DNA of 64,000 nucleotides from Combretum micranthum (GCA_024138025.1 JAMXBD010000025.1:1617501-1681500); one strand, 5' to 3'; shown: positions 38,520-50,847, counted from the stretch's first letter. A program made the numbers and translations. Notes: generated by a model from the sequence alone, not told the origin.

Positions 38520-39141
38520 TAGACATCGGCACGGTTCGGATCGGTTCTGGACTCGAATCCGAACCGCCGGTTCACGGTTCCACATTTCGTGGAACCGGAA
38601 CCTCCAGAGCCAGGGCGGTTCACGGTTCCAAGGAAAAGCCGGTTCTGGTTCCACGTGAACTGGTTTTTTTTTTTTTTTAAATGCCGAAAACCACCTGAGA
38701 ATGGCTTTCAATTTTTACTTGCCTAACCACCTTTTAAAATGCCGAAAAAAAAGGATGAAGTTAACTTAAACAAAAGGATGAAGTAAAAACTAGCCCGCTC
38801 TCAAAAGATAATATATATATATATATATATAGTAATTCTTAAATAAAGGTCTTGTCGCATACCATTGTTGTCTACAAGGATGAATCTTCATTTTTTTTAA
38901 AATGCCGAAAAGCACACACATGCATAAGTTTTAAATTTTTTTTTTTATAAATTAAAATATTTGGTGGTTCCGGACCCGCTTGGAACCGCCGGTTCCGCCA
39001 CGCGAACCGCTTGGACCCGCAGGTTCTGGCGGGTCCTTGGACGGTTCGGAACCGTCACCGACGGGACAGTTCCCGGATCAAGAACCGCCGGTGACGATTC
39101 GAGGCTGTTCCCGGTTCGGAACCGTCCCGTGGTGATGTCTA
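38520..39141. mobile_element. Non-autonomous hAT-like element with GC-rich ends
   Basis: A 622-bp element flanked by a perfect 8-bp target duplication (GCTATGAG), the length made by hAT transposases. The ends are inverted: TAGACATCGGCACGG at the left, and TAGACATCACCACGG when the right end is read in reverse. Both subterminal zones (38530-38660 and 38965-39135) are GC-rich and packed with GGTTCCG/CGGAACC motifs in both orientations, probable transposase binding sites. The middle is AT-rich with a TA run (38811-38832). Open frames across the GC-rich zones have no domain and are side effects of base composition. No transposase is present. Confidence 0.85.
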
Positions 39142-39149
39142 GCTATGAG
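39142..39149. repeat. hAT target-site duplication, right
   Basis: GCTATGAG, identical to the copy before the element. Confidence 0.85.
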
Positions 39150-39309
39150 TCTTGCCTCATTAGCCATATCTACAACTCATTAATACATGAGAAGGGAGAC
39201 TCACAGCTTCCTAAAGCTAGTCATGTTCTTTTTTTTTTTTTTTACTACTATTGTAATGTTGCAATAATATTGCATGATGAATTGATGAATGCACTAGTAG
39301 CTTACTAAC

Positions 39310-39800
39310 AAGGTTTGTAAGCTATTCAAACTTACTTGCAATCCACTAGAGTTTGACTCTGTGATAGTTCAAATTCAATTTAGCTATAGCTTAGTCAAGC
39401 TCGAGTTTGAGCTACTTGAGTAGCTATTGAGTTCGAGTTTTAAAATACTAGATTCAAGTAGAATTTTTTATGTTTTTAATGAAAAAATTATAAAAACTTG
39501 TGTTTTCCCTTTTAAATGCCTATTTTCATTACTTGCTTCTCCCCTCCCCCCCTTTTAAATCTCAACTAACAACCCTATTTTATTTTCAAATCTCAACTTA
39601 TTTTTTAATTTAATTAACCTTTAAAAGAATAATTGAGTTTAACCAAGTCTAATTCAAATTCATTGAGTATCAATTTGAGTCGAGCTTCAAAAATTAAACC
39701 TTGATTGAGTTTCAATTAAATTTGAGTTTTTTCATTTGAGTTGATTTTGTGCTTGATATTGTATTGTGTCAACTTGACTCGTTTACATCCGTTAACACAT
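39310..39800. repeat. GAGTTGAGCTCGAG-rich repeat, hAT-like debris
   Basis: Multiple copies of GAGTTTGAG, CAAGCTCGAG and TTGAGTCGAG, ending TTGACTCGTTTACATCCG. Such clustered GAGCTCGAG motifs with a CTCGTTTACA end are common in non-autonomous plant hAT elements. Similar but weaker fragments lie at 35565, 51030 and 60470. No target duplication was found. Confidence 0.4.
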
Positions 39801-40435
39801 GCATGTTGTTGACAAATATACCTCAGATTTTATTATTATAAAACATAAATAATTTACAGATTCTATAAGATGTCATGTACTTAATAATTCATATGTTAAC
39901 TTTTACTCTATTTTCCTCGGTTTGAAAAACAAAAGTTAAGATTATCTTGATTATTTGGAAATATCTTATGAAATCATTATTATATTACTCTTTTTCTTTA
40001 TTCTCAAACATTAATTACACATGACATGAGGATAAGATTTCATCCTCCATCCGCTCAATACCACTCAATCCAAATTTCTACTATACGCAGTGGAGGATTT
40101 AGTTAGCTTATTCTAAAATCTTTGAAAAAAATGAATTAATTGAAAAAATTTTGGACTCAGAATATTGTAAAATAGTAAAACTGATGGCCTACAGCTACGC
40201 TTTTTTCCCTAGGTATAAATTGTATCATTGCAGTAGTAATCAATTTTATGTTAATATGGTGTCTGTCATCCAATTTTAGCAAAATAACATTAGAAGAGTG
40301 ATGATGCTTCCATATAAATCGATTATGGTTGAAAAGCTTTGCAGCAGGTAAGGTTTCTTAAAAGAACAACGTAAATTTGGACAGACATGGCACTTTCATA
40401 ATTAATTAGACTCAGCTAATAATGAAAAAATTTAG
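39801..40435. other. AT-rich intergenic
   Basis: Nothing recognised. Confidence 0.4.
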
Positions 40436-40807
40436 GTGATACAGGTACGTACGTTAATGGATTAATACGTCCTTAGCTAGGCTTTCATTTTCACAGGAAG
40501 CTCTATGAAAATTCCTTCTCAAAGTTGGGTAGAAACTAGGGACATTTCTGAATGTTCAATAAATGAACCATTTAATCAATGCGTGAGGCTGGTGCATCGA
40601 CTTAGAAATTAATATTAAGATAATGGAAAGCATTGCATGGTACACTTTTTGCAATGTCCCGTAGCCCGTAAAGCCGGATTCAAAACGTAAATCATACCTT
40701 TTTTTATTTATGGTTTATGTATTTTAATAAAACATTTCACACTTATCTTATATTTATTGCAAGTGCAATATAGTTCTTTTTACTTACCATATATATAGTT
40801 TTTTAAA

Positions 40808-41025
40808 TAGTTAATGTCACGAATGATACCGATAAAATATGCAATTAATTGTTTTAACTTCAAAATTGAATAATTTAGTACCTGAAAATTTTTATTGTGG
40901 ATGCTAATGTACTAAATTAGTTAATTTCAAAATTTTTCATGTACTAAATTAATAAATTTCAAAGTTTCGGTATTAAATTGATTAAATTCAAAGTTTAGAT
41001 AAAATTTAGTTACTATATTTTCCCT
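40808..41025. repeat. MITE-like element, family C, copy 3
   Basis: Begins AGTTAATGTCACGAATGATA, followed by AAAATATGCAATTAATT. Internal TAAATTAGTTAATTTCAA units recur as in copies 1 and 2. The right end, around TTTAGATAAAATTTAGTTAC, is eroded. Confidence 0.55.
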
Positions 41026-41062
41026 TCTATAAAATATGTTACCTATTTCAAGCTTTTTTGAA

Positions 41063-41328
41063 TGGTATGTTATACTGAAACATTTGGTAGTAAGTTTATT
41101 TAAGATCACAATGTTTAAAAAAATGAGTTAATTGAGTCATCATTGACAATTGCCACAACATGGCGAATTTTCTATTTAATTAAATTTTTCTCCTATTGAC
41201 ACATGTCAATAATAATCTTAGTTGACCAACTTCTCTAGACGTTGTGACCTTAAATGAACCACTTGAAAAGTTGTGATTTCAAATAAACTTACCCTCAAAA
41301 TGTTATGACATTTCAGTGTAATTTATCC
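41063..41328. repeat. MITE-like element, family A, copy 4
   Basis: The left end GGTATGTTATACTGAAACAT mirrors the right end ATGACATTTCAGTGTAATTT. Inner blocks AGTTTATTTAAGATCAC and AAATAAACTTACCCTC are the family A subterminal repeats, and TATTGACACATGTCAATA is the internal palindrome also seen in the 60074 copy. Confidence 0.65.
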
Positions 41329-41406
41329 CTTTTTAATAGGTGTAGATTTTATGTAACTAATTGGCAAAAAAAAAAAAAAAAAGAAAATATATTTTGTAAT
41401 TAATGT

Positions 41407-41817
41407 AACAATTAATTAGAAAAACATAGCTTATGTTTTGACCAATTTGCAAACACATGACCTATATCATTTTTTTTTAATAAATTGGTGACCTGAGTTT
41501 TATACAAAAATGTCAATATTATTTAATAATTTTAGAATGACAAATGACAATATTTTATTGATCATAGAAATTAATTTTATATTTTTTCTTTCAATTTTCT
41601 CATTTTAAATTTTTTAAATATTTATATAGTAATTTTTTTATCAAATTAATTTTTTAGACCAATAAGACTCTAACACATATCTCTCCAATAGTAATTAATC
41701 ATAATGATACTTTTATATGAAATCCATGTCACCTATTTGTAAAAAAAAAAAAATATAACACAAGTCATGTGTTTACAAATTGATCAAAACACATGTCTTA
41801 TTTTTGTAATTAACCCT
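41407..41817. repeat. MITE-like element, family B, copy 3
   Basis: The left arm contains TTATGTTTTGACCAATTTGC and AACACATGACC. The right arm contains AAGTCATGTGTTTACAAATT, then GATCAAAACACATG, ending TTTGTAATTAACCC. The arms are clearly inverted. The interior shares CAATAAGACTCTAACACAT with the 36818 copy. Confidence 0.7.
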
Positions 41818-41915
41818 TAATGTAATTATATCACCTGCTACATAACTGCTCCAAGCTAGGAAGCTTATATAATAAATGATGAAGACCCTTTTTTCTTTAA
41901 AAGGAGATAAATAAA

Positions 41916-44301
41916 GTATATATAATGATTATATGACTGGAGCCGAACTTTAATTAAGTTATTTTTAAAATTATTTAGTTATATTCAAGTTTTTCAATTG
42001 TCACATCAAAATGTAGTTCTATTAAAAATGTTCTTTATTTCTCCTTCCTTGTACATGTATTTTCCCACCTATTTGGGAAGTGTTAATGCAAGGATCCGGT
42101 TGTAATAGTCACATGTAAACAGTGCATATATCTTAAGTATCTTGTTACATATGATCTCAAAGGACAATCGTGAAATGACACATGAGAGATAATTAAGAGC
42201 AACAGGTGACTAAGAGTGAAGACAAGGAGAAATAAGGAACAATCTCAAAGAGTTCAAATGGATGTATGATTTATGTAGTATTTCCCCCACCATATTTATG
42301 TGGAAGGAGTGTTATTTATTTTGAGCTTTGTTGGATCATTCAAGAAAAAATTCGATAGTATAATAATGCTTTCTTATTTTTTTGAATTGCCAAATGAGAA
42401 GCTCTTGAGTATCTGCAAATTGACATCAATTGCATCCCTCAGATAGTGTTGGAAGGCAACAGCTAAGAAGAGTCCCATTAATGGGAACATAAATGGCCCC
42501 TACATGGTTCTTATTGAGTCAATTCACTTAAAGAGTGTTTTCAAATGCCTGAACTTCTTGATAAAGTTAAAAGTTGACAAATTGGTCCAATTATTCTCCA
42601 AACCTACCATACTAATGTTTTCTTAGTCAGTCCCAATACATGGCTTGATTGCTTGAACTCTATCACTTAGTTTAAAGAGTCAAAATCATGTCATTACTAA
42701 GCTGGACACCTAAAAATCTACTTCTAACCCTTGCAAAGAGTCATCTTAAATCACATCACTTGACCCTTATCATTCAACTTACATCATACGTACGTAACCA
42801 TCACATAATGAATCCTAGACATCTATAATATTTAAATTGCATTAACAAGAGTGTATTTTTTCACTATTGTGAAAAGAAAAAAGGGCCAAAATTTAGATTT
42901 GTGCACGAAAGACTCTGATCCACATAAAATTTATGCCTTATTTAATTCACAGTATAAAATAAGAAAGGAATTAAATCCTCATTTATTAGGAGTGTAATAG
43001 AATTATAATGGCTAATAAACGTTCGCTTTATATAAAAAAATTAAAAATAAAATAAGTAATTGTTGGAGAAAAAGTAAAATATCTATAATATACATTGCTT
43101 TTATTATAAAAGGATGATGATTGTATAGGTGATACTTTTAACATAGGGGTGTTTATAATAAAAATTAAAAATAAATCATTGAATAACAATTCATGCGTGT
43201 AAGGATATGAATTGCTATTCATTATTTTGTGTAATATCAATTTAATCGTTCCCTCCAACTAAATATCGAAATAACAACTTTACTTATAGTTATGGGGGAA
43301 TGGATAGTGTTTTCCTCAAGTTAACAAGCTGTTAACTAATTAATAGATTGAAAATTTAAAAAGAAAACTATCTCAGCAATTGTATAGTAAGCCAAGAGTT
43401 ACTAGATAAAGTATACTATATTTTTATGGATAACTTTTATAAAAAAAAAATGAATAAAAGGAATTACAAAAAAAAAAAAGCAAAATTATTTAAGTATGGC
43501 TTAATTTAAACATATGACCAGCCAAATTAAATAGGATTTTTATCATCGTACCCTAATTTAAACATATGATTAAAATCTCAGTAATAAATAATAGAACCTT
43601 AGTCAAACTATTAAAACAAAGAAAAATATTTTCAAATAATAATATAAAAGTAGATCTCTTATTTATGAAAATTCAACTTTTACACATAACCTAATTAAAA
43701 AAATATATAATGTACTATACATATGAATACTAGTTTAACTTGTGTAAATACAAAATTATAAGTTGAGCTATAAAGATCGTATCACAATTTATATGAGTTG
43801 TTAGAGAGAGTGATAAAGATTCTAGTTCTCTAGGGTTTTTTTAATTTTTTAAAATATGAATTGAATTTTTATTTTAAATTTTCCTATATGTTATGTTACG
43901 CTTCAAATTGAATCAAGGTGTGTATAATCGCCACATGTAATACCCTATGTATTACATGCACAAGCTTCCTTTAAAAGATTATATTTATGTCGAACATTGC
44001 TAGCTGATTTTAAATTCTAAAGCCGTTTAGTTAGATTATGGAGACAATTGGATTTAAAACAAGAAAAAAAAAAACTTTATAAAAACATTTCTAACTTCCA
44101 CTCATGGGAGTAAACCAACTTTTAGAAAACAAAATAATACCATTAGGTATCTCATATATCTTTCTTGATGGCATAACAAAGCTTTAAAAAGCTTATTATA
44201 AATCACATAGGCAACAACAGGCTCTTAAGGAAAATATAAGATTTAAAAAGATACAAATTCAGTTCTTTGAATGAAATAAAAATAAATGCAAATAATTCAA
44301 T
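41916..44301. other. AT-rich intergenic
   Basis: No gene, RNA or element end was recognised over 2.4 kb. Confidence 0.4.
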
Positions 44302-44309
44302 GGTCCTAC

Positions 44310-45110
44310 TGGGAGTGTGCAAAAAAACCGAATGTTTAGGATAATCGAATCGAAACCGGAAAACCAATCTGAAAAAAACAATTAACCATTCCATCTGTTT
44401 CGGTTTGGGATTGGCATTTTCAATTTTTCCGGTTTTTTGTTACGGTTTCGGATTATAGAACAAAAGACTGATGGTTTTTGGTTAACCGATCCGTACTTAT
44501 AAGTATAATATAATTTATGATATACTTATATGATTATTTTTAATATATATATATATATAAATACTAAATGGCCGAATGATGAAACATGAAACCCTATCTT
44601 CTTCCATTCTCTTTAGCCGCAGCCATCATGTCACATTCACATACGTTGAAACCCTAAACCCGTAAACCTTATTTCATCTTCATTCTCTTCACCATCGCAC
44701 TCACACCATTAGTCCATCACATTCATGTATTATCAATCTCCTATTCCTCACTGCAATTTGCACTATTGAGCGACCCATATAATATATTGGTGTTATAATC
44801 TAAACGATTATGGAGCTTTGGTTATATATGCATGAGCTTTTGTAATTGTTTTACATTCTTAATTTACAGCTTTTAGTATAATTATAAAAAAAAATGCTTT
44901 AATATTTTTAACTATAAATTTGGCAGAACCATTATGTTAAATGATTAAAAACAGAAAACCAAAAATTAACCGTAAAAAAAGGTCAACCATTAAGGCGATT
45001 AACTATTTATAATGGATCGTTTTAGAATCGAGATATCAAAAAATTGATCATTATAGTTATGTTAAAAAAATAGGGCCACGAACTGGTTAACTAAACCATG
45101 CACACCCCTC
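44310..45110. mobile_element. hAT-like element with captured leader-like DNA
   Basis: 801 bp flanked by an 8-bp target duplication with one mismatch (GGTCCTAC at 44302-44309, GGCCCTAC at 45111-45118). Ends are inverted: TGGGAGTGTGCA at the left and GAGGGGTGTGCA when the right is read in reverse, close to the common plant hAT end. Subterminal zones carry CGGTTTCGG/AACCGAT-type motifs in both orientations. The centre (about 44575-44720) is different in texture: it has GAAACCCTA repeats (AAACCCTAAACCC) and CTTCTTCC tracts like a plant gene leader, possibly captured host DNA. No transposase. Confidence 0.72.
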
Positions 45111-45118
45111 GGCCCTAC

Positions 45119-46559
45119 TTCGCTTAACTCCTCTATGATCTTTAGAATCGCTCATACCCAAGTCAAACATCATCATCACATCACCATCATCATCATCATC
45201 ATACAATCAACATCTGAAAGGAGAAAATAATGAGCCGAAGCCAAGTACACAACAACATAAGCACACACGAGATGACGTGCAAGCTTAAACTAGTGCAATG
45301 CAGTAATAACAGGTTATTATTTATAAATTAAAGTGAAACAATCACCATTGAAGCACTCACACTTTGATTATAATCTTTGGGAATATGGGGGTCTTAAGTA
45401 ACAATAGTTACTCAGGGGGTTAATATAAGTAACCCGAATACCTATATCCTCTATATCTAACTAAAAAGGAAAATAGCCTCATCTAGGGTTTATAACCACT
45501 ACGCATCTCTATTCATCTTAGTCTATAACACCATTTAGTTCAACCAGTTCCATAAACGTAAACTAAATCATGTTACTTTACCCCGAGCCTAAATAAATGT
45601 TATTCTGATATCGTTTGCCTCATCAGCCACTTGCCGAGCTACTTATAAATTGTCATTGCATCATGACGAGGGTGACCTAAGCATCTAAACTACAATGCTT
45701 GGCTTCGAGCAAGATTGCCACTTCTCGGACTGGATTTAACGATACAAGTACAAGCAACACTCATTAATTAATAAACCGTCTTTATGTTTTAGTTTATTAT
45801 GAATGCCTATCCTAACAAAAAACAAGCACATCACTGCATACCTTTCATAAATGAAACCCAAATAGAGACAAAGGATAGGTCTGAAGCTATCTCAAAAGAT
45901 AAATCAAGTATCCATATCTGTTCAAGGATTAAAATCATATAAGCATTTTATTTAATTATCCATTTACATCAAATTCATTTTATAACCTTGTTTGATCAGA
46001 CACTAAGTAGGAATCCCGCCATAGTTGCGAGAATTGCCCCACCAAGATACAAACACTTCTTTATTTTTTAGCAAATCATTTTTTTCCCTCTTTGTTTACA
46101 ATCTCTTATTATAAAAACACTATCATGTTATTCGTTATAAAAAATACTCATATTCCAAGTAAGTATACATTTGAAATAATATATTCTCTATATTATTCAT
46201 GGTTTATCCTAACATATTAGTCTAAACCAATTACTAGCTATTAAGTCTATTTTTACTTAATTCTAGCCAAATTGATTAGAATTAATCATTTAATTCAATT
46301 ACTAAGTCAATTTGATTAAACTTACTCAACTGAATTCATTTTAGCTTATTAAAGTTTGTTTGGTCAAGTTGAACTTAGGTTTATTATTTAAGTTCATTTT
46401 ATATCTAACTTCTATGTTTAATCCAATTATTTATTAAATCTATAAATTCACTAAACTGATTTTTAATCGTATAAATTAAGTAATATATCACATTAACTAT
46501 CATTTCTATTTCATTTTTTTTATTAGAAATTTTTTTTATGAAGTACATGATAAGATACA
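45119..46559. other. Intergenic, possible old LTR-type DNA
   Basis: No gene. A (CAT)n microsatellite lies at about 45170-45202. The block near 45217 (GAAAGGAGAAAATAATGAG followed by CCGAAGC) resembles one near 16383. Phrases such as GGAATCCCGCC and AATTGCCCCACC (46010-46040) look retrotransposon-like but carry no domain. Confidence 0.35.
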
Positions 46560-47075
46560 CGGGCCGTGTTTCACCCTATGTGCATGCATAAGAAGAAGCA
46601 CGATCAGATACATTCCATTGTGTTCCATCGGACTTTGGAGCTCAAAGAGAAGCATGATGTGATACATTTAGCCGTCTTTCAATCATGCTTTTCCTTGAAT
46701 GGAAACATTTGAGAAATACGACACACAAATGAGAAACACGACATAATAAAACAAGTTGTGCTTCCCTAATGTTTCATCAAGAAGCCAAGCACTCAAAGGT
46801 CAGAGAGAAACATGGTGAGATGCATTGGTTCATGTTCTTACTGTGATTCACTTGACACATCATACATGCGAGTAACAGAAAGAAACACGGGGAGATAGAT
46901 GAGGCATTGTTTAACCCTACTGTTCTAGAAATGTACATGTAAAAAGAAACAGAAAGAAGCACAATTGGATTGGTCAAGCCATGTTCCAGCCATGTTTCTT
47001 CTCGTGTGTTAAATTTTCATTTGTTTTGAAAAACCAAGAAGGAGCACGACCAAATACAATTTCCCATGTTTCCCA
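46560..47075. repeat. Degenerate array of GAGAAACACG-type units
   Basis: About seven irregularly spaced variants of AGAAGCACGATCAGATACAT occur, at about 46592, 46650, 46705, 46805, 46882, 46953 and 47040. Some include a following CATGTTTC or CATGCTTTTCC. Spacing runs from 55 to 100 bp, so it is a decayed tandem array. Confidence 0.5.
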
Positions 47076-48905
47076 TGTGCTCTTATTTTGTTCTTCCACA
47101 CGAAAACTCAACCTATTTTACTAATTGTTTTATATCATTTTTCAATATCTAGGATTTTATAATCAATATATAAGCTTAGAATCATCATTTAAAACATCCA
47201 TATAAGTATTTTTACTTCATAAATCATCAAGATCATCCCCTAACTTCTAATCCACACATATACATAACACAATCTGGATTCTAACTTACATGCTCACATG
47301 TTCATTATTCACCCACTTTATCACAATTTCTACTTATATCTAACACTAATTTGTCATATATATATAAAAACATATCAAACAAGGTAAGAAAACTATACTT
47401 ATCTTTAGCAAACACATGAACATTTGATATTCTCCTTAGTTGATTAAGCTATGTCATGCTTGATTTCTCAACTCCTATCTTCTTTTTAACTTCTTTTTCT
47501 CTTTTGATCCTCTTGGATTTGAGATTTGGACATGGTTTTGAGAGAAAGAAGAGAGAAGAGAAGAAGAAAGGAAGAGAAGGAAATAAATGAAAAGGAAAGA
47601 AATGAAAAGGAAAGAAAATAAGAAAGAAAATGAAGGCAGGGGAAAAGGAAAGGATAAGAACTCTTAGGGTATTTTAGGGTAAGGGTATTAGGGTTAGATC
47701 TTTTATATCAATATCTTTAGTTCTATAAGTGTTTAGAAAATAATTTAAGAATCGATATATTCGAAATAAATAACTTAGAATAGAGATTTTGTTTAGAAGT
47801 TTAATTTGTAGGAAATTGATATTTAGTTTGAGTTTGGGTTTAAGAACTGAATATTTTAAATAGACAAAGGAACTCAAAACTTATAGGAATTTAGGAATTG
47901 GAATTTAAACTAAAATTTAGGGATTTAGGAATCCACTAAACATTTAAATTATTTACTTAGGGGTTTAAAGATTTGATATTGAGAGAAAAAGAAGTTTAAA
48001 TGAATGACTAAGAAGAATTGAATAATTTGACTCAAAAGAATATGTGAAATCTTAATTTCAATTTCATCTATTTACTAATATAATTATGTTAATTTATTTA
48101 ATTATAATCCATTATTTATTTTACTTGAATCGTTTAAACTATCTAAACTAAGATCAAAATTAACTATCTATTATATTATTTAATTAACCATTTCTAATTA
48201 ATTAGGTAAGGATTTAAGGTATTTCATTTTCACTGGTTAGAATCCCATCATATTATAACTATGATAGATGACTCGACTCTAAATCCTACAGGATTATAAA
48301 AAAAAATATTCTAAACTTAACTTTACACCCTATAGGATTTTAAGCGGGTCGAGTTGTCTGGCTGCATAACTAATTCTGAATCATGAAATCAGACAACTCT
48401 ACCATTATCAATCTATCTGGAAAATCCATTTAGTATGATCGCAAAAAACATTTCAATTTTATTTTTATTTATTTATTTTTTTTTTTTGGTGAAGTATCAA
48501 ATTGCCACCAATCAGATTTTGTTCAATGGTCCAAATATTCTCACCGACTTTGCATTAAAATTCCCCCATCGATGTCTTAATCTCATACTGCCACTTACAT
48601 TGTGAGATTAAAGGGATTTACTGTACATGGACTATTGTAAGGGTTGATAGCCTTTTAACATATATTAAATTTACACACTCTAATCAATAGTACAGTTTTT
48701 GGTTAAAAAAAAAAAATCACTTGTATAGTTAAATGTAATTAAGCTCACACCCAGTAGATAATAGACTAGTCCAATACCTATCATTAGAGAGGGTAAAAAG
48801 ATATTACGTGTAGAAATAAAAGGGAAAAGGCGAATAATATTAATTTTTTAAAAATAATTATAAAAATACTATTAAGATAAAAATAATCATAAAAATAAGC
48901 AACTT
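47076..48905. other. Intergenic; purine-rich tract
   Basis: No gene. A purine-rich stretch (GAGAGAAAGAAGAGAGAAG and similar) spans about 47540-47660. The rest is AT-rich. Confidence 0.4.
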
Positions 48906-49068
48906 GACATCGTCTTTTAAGAGACGAGGTCACTGTATTTTGCAATGAAGACGAGGTTCAATCTTTCATCTTCATCCTCGTTTCTTCAAGAGACGAGTTT
49001 AGTATAAAATATGCTGACCTCGTCTCTTCAAAAGATAAGATCGATCACTGATGACCTCGTCTTTTATT
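48906..49068. repeat. Cluster of CCTCGTCTCTT palindromic motifs
   Basis: Four to five copies of GACCTCGTCTCTT or its reverse complement AAGAGACGAGGTC within 160 bp. Two pairs form short hairpins (around 48910-48931 and 48975-48998). There is no coding frame. Confidence 0.7.
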
Positions 49069-49812
49069 TTTGGGTTTATTTTTTCACCTAGTGGATATGT
49101 GTTTTTTTTTTTTTTTGAAAAAACAGTTTTTTTTTTCTTTAATCCGAAATAAAAAGCAATTTTTGAAATATAGAAAATATCGAAACACTTAAATTGACCA
49201 ATTTCTCCATTTGTACTCTTAAATGTCCTACTGAAGAAAAATTAATGGAAGCAGCACCAAAAAAAAAATTATGAACTTGTATGAAAAAATGTCTTGTCCA
49301 TACGATCGGGCTCCTTTGTTTGGAAGACATTTGAATTTCCCAGAGTAAGACAAAAAGAAGACAAATAAACGAAACTAAAAGCTACAGTTTAGCTGCACAA
49401 ACGACACAAGCAACATGGGTAACCATAGCTGTGGAAGAATATTAAATTTGGTGCCTAATCCTTTTAAGAAAATTGAATTTGATATATAAATTTTAAAGAA
49501 TTTGATCTAATATTTAATCAAAATTTTTATAACTATTTTTATCATCTTATTCTCCTTCATTTGTTGTAGATGGAATACGAAGAGATAGTAAAAGTGTCCG
49601 GTGTAATAATGTGTAGTAAATATTCAACACTTGATTGTTTCTTCCATGTCAACAAATAGAGTGTTTAGAATGTAGTCAAAAGAGTAAAGAAAAAAAATGT
49701 TGACTATTTCAAAGTTTAAGTACTAATTTTATACATCATTTAGGTATTAAATTCGATATTTATCCTATTATTAAAACTGAAAATTTAAAATAAAGAACTA
49801 TGATTTTTGTAA
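49069..49812. other. Intergenic; possible inverted-repeat element
   Basis: Between about 49438 and 49772 the left phrase AATATTAAATTTGGTGCC is roughly mirrored by GGTATTAAATTCGATATTT at the right. This suggests another decayed MITE-like element, but the match is too weak to call separately. Confidence 0.35.
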
Positions 49813-50178
49813 GGATTAATTACAAAAACCTTACCTTTGTTTTGGCCTATTTGCAAAAACCTGTGTTAATGTTTAGACAAATAGGTAATTCAAGTTTAAT
49901 ACAAACGTGTCAATATTATTTAATGATTTTTAAAAAACACTTGTCAATAGTTTACCATTCTTAAAATATTAAACTTTTAATGTTTTATTTATTTAATAAT
50001 ATTTTTTATTAAATTAATTCTTTAGAGTAATAAAGCACTAACATATATCCCTCTAATAATATTTTATAATATTAATATTTTACATGAAATTTAAATCATC
50101 TATTCATAAAAAAAAATTAATATAAATTATATATTCGTATATAGGTGAAAGCAAGGATAAGATTTTTATAATTAACCC
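49813..50178. repeat. MITE-like element, family B, copy 4
   Basis: Left end GGATTAATTACAAAAACC with GGCCTATTTGCAAAAACC. Right end with ATAGGTGAAAGCAAGG and TTTTTATAATTAACCC. It shares AATAAAGCACTAACATATAT with the neighbouring copy at 50450, which lies 270 bp away in the same orientation. Confidence 0.65.
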
Positions 50179-50449
50179 ATCGTATAATTCTTAACTTCTA
50201 TTTTAGATATAGACTTTATCAGACGCTACGTTGAGTGGAAATGACATCCACATACCGTCTTTTTTTACGCCCAACCTCCACGTTGACTGTCTTTATCTTT
50301 AGTCGATTAAGATCTTAAAAATTATCATCCTATAACTGAAAAAAAAAAAAGTTTTATTATGAATTTCTTTTACGTGAAAGGGAAACTTTATTACTATTAT
50401 GACAATGTAATTTCATAATTCTCAAAATCTTAGTTGAGCATAGAAAGTT

Positions 50450-50847
50450 AGGATTAATTACAAAAAATTTTATACGTATTTTGACCTACTTGCAAAAACA
50501 AGATGTGTATTTTTTTTCTTTTTTATATTTAGATGACCTAAGTTTCATTCAAAATTATCAATATTATTTAACCTTTTTAGAAGAACACGTGTCCATATCT
50601 TATAGGTCTTAAAAGATTAAATTTAGATTTTTTATTTTTTTCTTGTATGAATAATTTCTAATATTTTATTTGGTAATATGTTTTTTTAAATTAATGTTGT
50701 TATTACAATAAAACACTAACATGTATCCCTCTTATAGTATTCAATCATTTGACACTTTTGTGTAGAATTGAGTTTATATATCTGTCAATTAAAAAAAAAA
50801 AGATCACAAATAGGTCAAAACACTATTAGTGTTTTCATAATTAATCC
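50450..50847. repeat. MITE-like element, family B, copy 5
   Basis: Left end TAGGATTAATTACAAAAAA with TTGACCTACTTGCAAAAAC. Right end CAAATAGGTCAAAACAC with CATAATTAATCCTA. The terminal TAGGATTAATTA/TAATTAATCCTA is a perfect 12-base inverted pair, the cleanest end seen in this family. Confidence 0.7.

Larger units (their letters stand above)
40436..41915. repeat. Ancient duplicated block, copy 2, with inserted MITEs
   Basis: The outer parts (40436-40625 and 41850-41915) match the block at 34128-34660. The interval between them is filled by family C (40808), family A (41063) and family B (41407) copies, which explains why this copy is about 1 kb longer. It is noncoding as far as can be seen. 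Confidence 0.5.

Noticed and set aside
38409..38711. Arg/Pro-rich proteins at 38.4-38.7 and 39.0-39.3 kb
   Set aside because: They are translations of the GC-rich inverted ends of the hAT-like element, open on both strands because of base composition.
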